This document shows, piece after piece, positions 47,701 to 64,000 of a stretch of DNA of 64,000 bases. The stretch is from Apostichopus japonicus (lineage: Eukaryota; Echinodermata; Holothuroidea; Aspidochirotida; Stichopodidae): the NCBI RefSeq assembly GCF_037975245.1, contig NC_092562.1, positions 13,205,001-13,269,000 on the forward strand. The letters run 5' to 3'. The notes beneath the pieces are model-generated. The model ran no database searches, had not been told where the DNA came from, and saw only the letters and a list, made by a program, of their open reading frames with translations. The number at the start of each line of letters is the position of its first letter. Position 1 is the stretch's first letter. The translations under genes and the position numbers were made by a program.

Positions 47701-48385
47701 GCACTTATTGACCTAAATATTGCAGATGATTATTTTTAGCATTTTCATTTAACAATCAAGTTCATTTTATTTTAATCCATGATTGTGTTTTTTTTTTTTT
47801 TGGTAATCTTCAGGTTGTTAACACCATGCTCACACATTGAATTTTTTTTGTTAAAAGCAAACATCCTTATACGTGATTATTGATTCGTTTCTTCTTTTTT
47901 TTTAATACATGAAATCATTGATTTCTCTTCCTTTTAGCATGTAACGCTGGAGAACTCGGACGAACTTGCTCATTTACCTGCAATGACATCTTTGCTGGGA
48001 GCAATTGCAACAATGTTCAAATCTGTGCACCAGGCAAAGTTGGGTGTAGATGCTATCCAGGTCTACAGCCTCCCGAGTGTCAATCAAGTAAGTCTGAAAA
48101 TACGATACGATTTGGAAATATATAGGAGTGGGGAGAGGATATGCGGTATACAACTCACCATGAATGATAAATATTAATGACTTCAGAAAGCACATTGCAA
48201 TGAGTTGCAACTAATGTGATTATATCCAGATTAACCTTCTAGTGCTGTAATTTACCATAATATGGTAATTGTTTATTGAACGTTTTATTTTGCTTTTTGC
48301 AACAGGTTGTGCGATAGGCACTTGGGGATCCAACTGCGAAAACACATGCGCAGTTAGCCCCTGTGATCCACGAACAGGCGTCTAA
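29796..48385 (+). CDS. Gene B: complete Tie-ectodomain-like modular secreted protein, eleven coding exons
   Basis: Exons: 29796-29853, 33156-33341, 38235-38409, 38961-39100, 40382-40741, 42664-42795, 44034-44360, 45394-45669, 47029-47157, 47938-48087, 48306-48385 (stop TAA). All junctions are AG/GT and phases agree throughout: phase 1, except the 38409/38961 junction, which is phase 2. It begins with a signal peptide, then about 285 residues that may be a beta-propeller, a Cys-rich module, a 109-residue module, an Ig-like module and EGF1-EGF2-truncated EGF3. No membrane or kinase region is seen, so the product is inferred to be secreted. It is the tandem paralogue of gene A, with matching exon lengths for most modules. 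Expression and ligand are unknown. Confidence 0.88.
30560..31770 (+). pseudogene. L1/Tx1-type LINE ORF2 C-terminal relic
   Basis: Broken frames read GKPSLTVSRKQIVRNYSDGG then LRMVDIS; NPFWKDVFQS; GGIIFINDLINEKVSFYNF; YYGIIAAIRSSW; and LIIILVKYMFHSKLMKK. This is the order seen at the C-terminus of L1-like ORF2 proteins. Frameshifts and stops between blocks show it is dead. Lies in gene B intron 1. Confidence 0.65.
32553..32738 (+). repeat. Eight-copy 22-26-bp satellite with CGATCG and CACGTG
   Basis: Core GTGACGGCGATCG repeats eight times. Linkers alternate ATTTTAC(C/T) and CTCTACC, so higher-order units of about 46-49 bp are visible; the last two copies have decayed. Lies in gene B intron 1. 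Confidence 0.92.
33156..33341 (+). CDS. Gene B exon 2
   Basis: Acceptor accgcag, donor GTAAGT, phase 1-1. Encodes QEIFYDIGSQLEALNLPG, then KSCYDGTEFYYTIGDSIYD and TLIVVAPA. No recognised domain. It follows the signal peptide directly. Confidence 0.85.
33342..37739. other. Gene B intron 2
   Basis: 4.9 kb in full including the MITE at 37740. Otherwise no recognisable exon or repeat; several homopolymer C/G and T tracts. Confidence 0.5.
37740..38102 (+). mobile_element. hAT-type MITE, third subfamily, 363 bp
   Basis: Left end CAGTGGCGTAGGAAGG, right end TTCTTACGCCCTTG. Flanked by 8-bp repeats ACACTCAG and ACACTGAG (one mismatch), suggesting an older insertion. G- and C-tracts (GGGGGG/CCCCCC) lie near both ends. 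Confidence 0.75.
38235..38409 (+). CDS. Gene B exon 3: propeller-like segment
   Basis: The acceptor cttctag follows a very long T tract and the donor is GTACTG; phase 1 in, phase 2 out. Encodes CGCNVLAYSYVTGTF, then NVLPVALDISRSNDKR. The alternation of beta-strand-like stretches fits a propeller blade. Confidence 0.85.
38961..39100 (+). CDS. Gene B exon 4: propeller-like segment
   Basis: Acceptor cgtgacag, donor GTAAGT, phase 2 in, phase 1 out. Encodes YLIVVARELLTIYDADDL and ends VAGYVRDTFP. A hAT MITE sits 29 bases downstream of the exon. Confidence 0.85.
39130..39440 (+). mobile_element. hAT-type MITE, related subfamily, 311 bp
   Basis: Ends CAGGCGCGTAGCCAGG and CCTGGCTACGCGCATG (one mismatch), flanked by perfect 8-bp repeats ACCTTTTC at 39122-39129 and 39441-39448. 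Its interior shares the CGCGCCAAC..GTGGTGGCGCT..CGCTTAGATAG part with the other MITEs. Lies 29 bases after gene B exon 4. Confidence 0.9.
40382..40741 (+). CDS. Gene B exon 5: propeller-like segment
   Basis: Acceptor ttggaag, donor GTGAGT, 360 bp, phase 1-1. Encodes [40 protein letters not shown] and DVNGLTVC. Close to gene A exon 4729-5091. Confidence 0.88.
40742..42663. other. Gene B intron 5
   Basis: Non-coding apart from the AT microsatellite. Confidence 0.55.
41728..41782. repeat. (AT)n microsatellite
   Basis: AT dinucleotides in gene B intron 5. Confidence 0.95.
42664..42795 (+). CDS. Gene B exon 6: small Cys-rich module
   Basis: Acceptor aatttag, donor GTAAGC, 132 bp, phase 1-1. Encodes CACGADLCGFCYGEGDGTC and QC. 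It is the counterpart of gene A exon 6791-6928. Confidence 0.85.
42796..44033. other. Gene B intron 6
   Basis: Short (TTG)n near 43015 and a purine-rich patch near 43050; nothing else recognised. Confidence 0.5.
44034..44360 (+). CDS. Gene B exon 7: conserved extracellular module (CIATENSG end)
   Basis: Acceptor caacaacag, donor GTATGT, 327 bp, phase 1-1. Encodes YCMVLNPVAQRRSGG, then GRGRRFGVY and PCIATENSG. Same length as gene A exon 7579-7905. Confidence 0.88.
44361..47028. other. Gene B introns 7 and 8 (excluding exon 45394-45669)
   Basis: No repeats or coding recognised beyond a (GTT)n near 45765 and a G-rich patch near 46201-46245. Confidence 0.5.
45394..45669 (+). CDS. Gene B exon 8: Ig-like module
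   Basis: Acceptor ccaaag, donor GTAAAT, 276 bp, phase 1-1. Encodes HTVTVSQGETAVLRT, LRWRR, PECNGQLSC, EGIYECYR and [16 protein letters not shown]-type A' strand, core Trp and G-x-Y-x-C give an Ig fold signature, although the usual B-strand Cys is replaced by a hydrophobic residue. Confidence 0.87.
47029..47157 (+). CDS. Gene B exon 9: EGF-like module 1
   Basis: Acceptor cttcacag, donor GTAAGC, 129 bp, phase 1-1. Encodes GPQCTGVCPACVNGICDDL, then CNCYPGFMGDLC. Tie EGF1-like cysteine spacing. Confidence 0.9.
47938..48087 (+). CDS. Gene B exon 10: EGF-like module 2
   Basis: Acceptor ccttttag, donor GTAAGT, 150 bp, phase 1-1. Encodes CNAGELGRTCSFTC, then ICAPGKVGCRCYPGLQPPEC. It is the counterpart of gene A exon 14030-14179. 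Confidence 0.9.
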
Positions 48386-48404
48386 TTGGATAGGCTGATG
48401 AAAG
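48306..48404 (+). CDS. Gene B exon 11: truncated EGF-like module 3 and stop TAA
   Basis: Acceptor gcaacag. Encodes CAIGTWGSNCENTC, then PCDPRTGV and TAA at 48383-48385. The exon runs 19 bases past the stop to donor AAAG|GTAAGC. The reading frame beyond TAA is open through the next splice (see findings). Confidence 0.87.
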
Positions 48405-48589
48405 GTAAGCTTAAGACATTATACGCATATGTGTATAGCTGCTGGAAAGGCCCATGTTGAATTCGCAAAGACGGCTTACTGTGTATCTAGTTAGCAGTCG
48501 TGTCGATAAATAACTAGAAAGCAATCATATTTAAGATGACATCATTGCCTATCTTGAAAAGTCATCGAGTAGTGACAGTATAGTGTCCG

Positions 48590-48860
48590 CGCAGAAACTT
48601 CTGATTGTGTTCAAATGTCTGCATAACAAGAGCCCAATCTATCTCTAATTTGTTTCAACTTCGGCCGATATTGACATGATCACTCCGCTCTAATAGAATT
48701 CACCGCAGGTGTTGCTCATGCCTAGGTTTGTGGCTCAAGAACGTTTCTCATATATACTTTGTGGATTTCACATACAGAACAGGTTAAAAATGTGCAAGAC
48801 TGTGAATGGTTTCAAATCGGTTCTCAAGACGCATCTTCTTCTTTTTTTACAAAAATGTAT
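48590..48860 (+). pseudogene. CR1/L2-type LINE reverse transcriptase tail relic
   Basis: Conceptual reading with stops: LLIVFKCLHNKSPIYL, LMPRFVAQERFSYI and VNGFKSVLKTHLLLFLQ. This pattern (K-x-LH-x-x-P-x-YL ... FK-x-x-LKTHL) ends many CR1/L2-clade RTs. No complete frame. It sits in the intron following the gene B stop codon. Confidence 0.5.
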
Positions 48861-49071
48861 ATTTTGTAAATATTGTTAAGCGCCACGTAAATGATTTAAT
48901 AGTTTAATAGTTTAGGATCAGTCCCAATTAGAGGATGGCGGAGACGCAAAACCAAAAAAAGATCTAAATAAAAATATCAAATGGTGCACTATGAGGCATA
49001 TTTAGAATAATTAAGTAATACATGCGAATTAAGTAATACATGTATTACATTCAGTAATACATAATTAAGTA

Positions 49072-49862
49072 ATACATATTATTATTACTATGTAATAATA
49101 CTAATTATTATTATTAGTTTTATTATTATTTTAATTATTATTATTAAATGTTTATAATTTTTATTATTATTATTAATAATGGTCCTGGACCACCCTATGA
49201 ACTTCTTCATTTTGCATTGTAAATATTATCTGTATATCTGTAAGCAGAATGAAACTCTTCCTTCAGTTAATGACTTTTATTATATAATGAAGTTTGTTAT
49301 GAAGGTGGAGTCTTGTATAAATTCGAAAAATGGTTGTACAAAGAAAGCGAAGACAAGATTCTTTATGTTGAAAGATCTGTTTAATCATATCCCCGCAATA
49401 TTAGGGAACTGACATTTTACATACGATTCCACAATTATATATGGAAAACTACCTATGTATCTCTACGATATACAAGACATGTAATGTACTTGCTTTTATG
49501 AGAAAGATACAAATATAATATGGATGAAGAAAAAAGAAAAAAAAAGACTTACATGACGCAAATCGCGATGTCAACACATATCTTCTTTCACATGATGCTG
49601 TACACTTAAAGTTATAAAGTGGTTACTCATTAATAACAAATATGCTAGATATGCTACTAATATGACCACTTTTAGAGTATCTGTTTAACACAAGTTACAT
49701 TTTGCTTATTATTTGATTATAATTGTATATATGTATAACCTTTGGTATTTAATAATACTAATAGTTATAATAATAATAATAAAAATTATAAACATTTAAT
49801 AATTATAATAAAAATAATAATAAAAATAATAATAATAATTATTATAATAATAATATGTAACA
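49072..49862. repeat. AAT-rich inverted repeat enclosing a LINE-like C-terminal fragment
   Basis: The left arm (about 49072-49180, TTA/ATT-rich) is complementary to the right arm (about 49755-49862, AAT-rich), including the non-repetitive phrase AAATGTTTATAATTTTTATT. Between them, 49183-49412 encodes a LINE-like stretch (NFFILHCKYYLYICKQN). Confidence 0.6.
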
Positions 49863-50397
49863 TATTAATATTTGTGTATGCATGTATATATACATATATT
49901 TGAATGTATATATATTTAGGTATGAATTTACATATATGTGTATATCTATGTATTTATGTATGTGTACTGGTATTTATATGTTCACATATATTTATAAAAG
50001 AAGCGAGGGGGGAAAATACTCAGTTCGGAAACATTTTTCTCATTATGTAAATAGTTCCTTTGCAACATTGAGCTGACATAACAATGTAGTAATCAGAATT
50101 GTAAATAATGTAAAAATTGTAATTGTAATAATAATTTAAACAAGTGTGTACCATATGTTAAGATACCTTTGAATAAATGAGGTGGAAAAAAATGCGAATG
50201 CGAGATACAAAAAAATTGGGGCGGGGGTTGCACCGGTGGCAGGGGTCTAACTCTTCCCCAGCTGAATTTAAAACAATTTAATCCATGAAAGAAGCTTAGA
50301 ATTCAGTTCATGATGAGGGATTAAAATTTAAAAAAATATATTTTTCGCAAATACAAATTCTTTTCCCTTTTATTGTTTTCCGTTTTTCCTTTTACAG

Positions 50398-50862
50398 ATG
50401 GACCGAATTTTAAAAGGAACGAAATAGACCTCGACTATGACTGATAAAAAAAAACATTTTTTTTATCAGATTTTACTTTAAATAGCTTTCATTTTATTAG
50501 CAGTAGCACAACAATGTTATGTTTTTAAATTTTCGATTTACTACTCAATAATTTTACAGGTTGACCGAACATTAAAAGGAACGAAATAGACCTCGAATAT
50601 GACTGATAAAAAAGGAACATTTTTAATCAGATTTTACTTTAAATAACTTTCTTTTCATTAGCAGTAGCACAACAACGTTATGTTTTTAAATTTTCGATTT
50701 ACTACTCAATAATTTCAATATTTTAAGCAACGTTTTTATATAATCGGTTTGGAACTAACTATAGTATGCTTTAGAGAATTCAACTTTGGTGTGCAATGAG
50801 CACGGTTACTTTTTACTCCAAGAACGTTTTCTTTTCAAAGACCTGGCAGATTTTGGAAGAAT
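50398..50862 (+). other. Gene B probable non-coding last exon / 3' UTR, with internal duplication
   Basis: Acceptor ccttttacag precedes 50398. The start aligns with gene A 16145. A unit of about 162 bp (50398-50559) is repeated directly at 50560 to about 50720, including the acceptor (ttttacag before each copy). The 27-bp block shared with gene A is at 50836-50862. I found no clear AATAAA, so the 3' end is undetermined. Confidence 0.5.
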
Positions 50863-53094
50863 TTCTTAGGATCAGTTACCTGTTTAACTCCTACAACATG
50901 AACTTGCGCACAATATTGAAATGTCTAGTAGAGCAAGTGTACATACAGCAAAGACAGGAAAAAAAAGTTTCAATATCTTTTGGTGGAGGGAATTTTCCAT
51001 CTTTATTTTTTTTTCAATAATCAATACAGCAAAGCAAAAATATAAATTAGCGTTGCTTTTCTTTCAGTAGTTTTGTCTCATTTAGTGTATATAATATCCT
51101 CTAATTTCTGTAAACCGGAGTGATGGTAGGATGGGGAAGCACTATTTCTGTGTCATAATCTCGAGGTCTATGACGACCTTTATTAGAGTGTATATATAAG
51201 AGAATGGGCGTCAATCCTAGGAGGGGGGGGGCAAGGAGCACATTTCCCCACATTTTTTAGATAGGAGGACACAAGATCAGATGCCCCCCTCCCCTACTTG
51301 TGCACATTTTTAAAACACTTACCTATATATACTTGGTCATAATTTGTTAAAACTCTTCTATTCCTCTCTATGTAAAATTCTTAAAGATCGCGAGTTCAGG
51401 CATTCGACAGGAGTTTTGTGATTTCTGTACATGAATGATGGATTTGTACCACATGCGCTGTCCAAAATGGATCTTTTGGCTATGCTGAAAGCACGCGATA
51501 CGCGTTCCATCTAACACATACAATATGCATACGCAGTGACTGAGTGAAATGCCTACAACATCGTTCTGATGTATTCTGTTGCAAAATAGCTGTAGCAGTG
51601 ATTTGAAAATGCTAAGTTTGAAACATTTTATTTGTTTTAAGGCTCATTTGGGTGGTAGAACTTAGCTGTAGCATGTGCAGTGAGCCAACGTGGTGCCAAA
51701 GTGTTGGCCCAATTTGGTGCGCTTGGGATCGCCCATCCCCGACCAACTGGATAGCTATTGATAATGAGGCCTGAATCAATGACCACTACCTTCCATTGTC
51801 ACGGGGCAATCAGTGCAAACGGTTATTTTCCGGAACGTGGCAACATCAAAGTCACAAAATACCGAAATACCCGACATGAATTTAGAAGGGGAAAGGGAGG
51901 AGAGGGGAGGGAGGGGGGGGGTTGATACATGGTCAAAGCAAGAAAGAAATTATAAAGAAATTCCTATTCTACGTTGGCTTAAATGGGACATAGGGAAAAA
52001 AGGGCTCATCAAATCTCAAAATGTGGCCTTTTTATCTCAAAGGTTTTGCTTTTAACCCAAAGTTTTCTAAGGCACCGGCGTTAACCACTGAGCTAACAAT
52101 CAATACTCCACGTATTTACGACTGTAAAGAAAAAGAACGTGAATCAAAATGTCGCGAGTGCTGGATGCGGTAATGCGCTTCCTGTGAAAGGTTTATGTTA
52201 TTTATTGATCATCCAGGCAAGGAAACGCTTCGGACCTCGAACATATCTGTTTCCGATAGGTGCCTTAGTCTTTGACTGGTTCATAGTCTCTTTCGATTTC
52301 TATTATAATGTTTTGCTTTACAGTACAAACCAAAACGTCCATACAGAACTGAAAGAATAACTTGTTAGGTTTCGCATAACAAATAATTCTGATTAACCTC
52401 ATACTGCAGCTTACATTGAAATTATATTTCAAATACAATTCATTCGATCCAAGTATATATACAATGGGGTCAAAGTTCACAGTAAGTTATATACACATGT
52501 GCTAAATGTAGGGAAAGCCAACTTCCACCAAACATGTTAAGATCTAAACACATATATCACAACAGAAGAGCAATCTGCAGCCTGCAGTGCGATTGCTTTT
52601 CAGTAATATATCCTGAAATCCATGATCCAAAATTGTAATCCCAGGCAATCACGATGAAGTCGTAAACAATATTTCTATTCCACATTGCGGTCCTTGAATT
52701 GGCAGCCTATATTCCGTTCTTGTCATTGTTATAGACACATCCTATCCGATAGTTTTGGTCAAACGTGAACCGCTTATCCGTCCTTGTATTCGTTTTTTAT
52801 TACGTCCAGGCAAGATTAATGTATATATGTCGTCCAGTTACAGAGTTGTTGACAATTGACAATTAATAATCATGGACCTTAAATATGAATCTAAGATACT
52901 GACTTCGGTCAGCCTGCGGCTTGATAAACCAATGATGGCTTCTTTGCGAGTTCCTGCTTGCAGGATGATCTAAAATACATACATAAATTATCGTGCATTA
53001 CTATCGTTCTCCGACGATGAACGTCATCAGAAGCAGCAGAACAAGACCGTGGCCAGCTCTCCCTCTTCTTCCCACAGAGCAAGATGACATGGTG
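50863..53094. other. Convergent intergenic space between genes B and C
   Basis: About 2.2 kb. The dispersed repeat at 52946 and a reverse-strand AATAAA at 52796-52801 are the only items seen. No gene. Confidence 0.5.
52946..52988. repeat. Dispersed repeat, copy 1
   Basis: GCGAGTTCCTGCTTGCAGGA followed by (T/G)GATCTAAAATACAT; matches 60700-60750 in the same orientation. The CCTGCTTGCAGG part is a near-palindrome. Lies just beyond the gene C stop codon. Confidence 0.7.
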
Positions 53095-63459
<10,365 letters not shown>

Positions 63460-64000
63460 CTATTAAGTAATGAAATATTGTGTAAGATGGATAAGAACAA
63501 TAATGATATGAATAATGGGATAATACAAATTATTTTGAATTTCCAAGTCCAATACAACAGTGTGAAGAATATATCATCCAACTCCGTTGCAATACAGTCC
63601 AGTACATTTACTCAAAATTTATTCATTTATTTTTTTCAGTACCAATGAAAGGGGTACGCCAGATTCCTTTAAAATATCTTGTTGTATGCAACATAGTGGA
63701 CGAGCGTAACTTTACAAAATTGGTATTCATGTTCACTGAATGGTTTGACAGATTTTTCAGCTGTGAGCTTCATAGCCACAATCTCCCCAGAAGTACTGTC
63801 AGGAAAACAAAATCTCATCTTGCGAAGGTACATCCTTATTTGATTAATATGACATATCAGCGGCGTGAAATGTCATAATTACATTATTATTATAATAATA
63901 ATAATAATAATAACGATATTAAAACCTTACTGCAACAAACGGCCATATAAAAAAAAAAGAGTTTCTGTTTAAGCAACTTAATGTAGGAACAATTGTGACC

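Overview
The window is AT-rich, intron-rich, repeat-rich animal DNA: GT/AG introns, modular exons of uniform phase, (AT)n microsatellites, hAT-type MITEs, LINE and SINE relics and a young LTR retrotransposon. The Tie-receptor-like EGF modules and a Ty3/gypsy element whose integrase precedes its reverse transcriptase (a layout described from deuterostomes) point to an invertebrate deuterostome. An echinoderm is my best guess; the species cannot be settled from the sequence alone. | Layout: (1) 1-4.7 kb is repeats: two arrays built from short palindromes, a 120-bp-arm foldback and microsatellites. (2) 4.73-15.2 kb, + strand: gene A, seven coding exons of a secreted-type modular protein, 5' end off the left edge, with a 3' UTR exon at 16.1 kb. 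(3) 17.25-23.4 kb: a nearly intact Gmr1-like retrotransposon with 98-99% similar LTRs. (4) 23.8-29.7 kb: intergenic, with a hAT MITE and degenerate tandem repeats. (5) 29.8-48.4 kb, + strand: gene B, a complete 11-coding-exon paralogue of gene A with signal peptide, plus a non-coding last exon at 50.4 kb. (6) 63.5-53.1 kb, - strand: gene C, at least eleven exons encoding leucine-rich repeats, a Cys-rich GCC2/GCC3-like segment and a multi-pass membrane domain. Its 5' end lies off the right edge, and it carries one apparent frameshift. | Genes A and B are tandem duplicates in the same orientation. Each has an N-terminal part that may be a beta-propeller, a Cys-rich module, two further extracellular modules (the second Ig-like) and three EGF-like modules. 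The Ig-EGF-EGF-EGF series resembles the Tie receptor ectodomain in cysteine spacing and order. Both genes stop at the same place inside the third EGF module, with no transmembrane or kinase exons after it. They therefore look like secreted, kinase-less Tie-ectodomain-like proteins. Gene C lies tail to tail with gene B and looks like a cell-surface LRR receptor of unnamed family. No functional link between B and C is shown. | Most other open frames are microsatellite translations or shadows.
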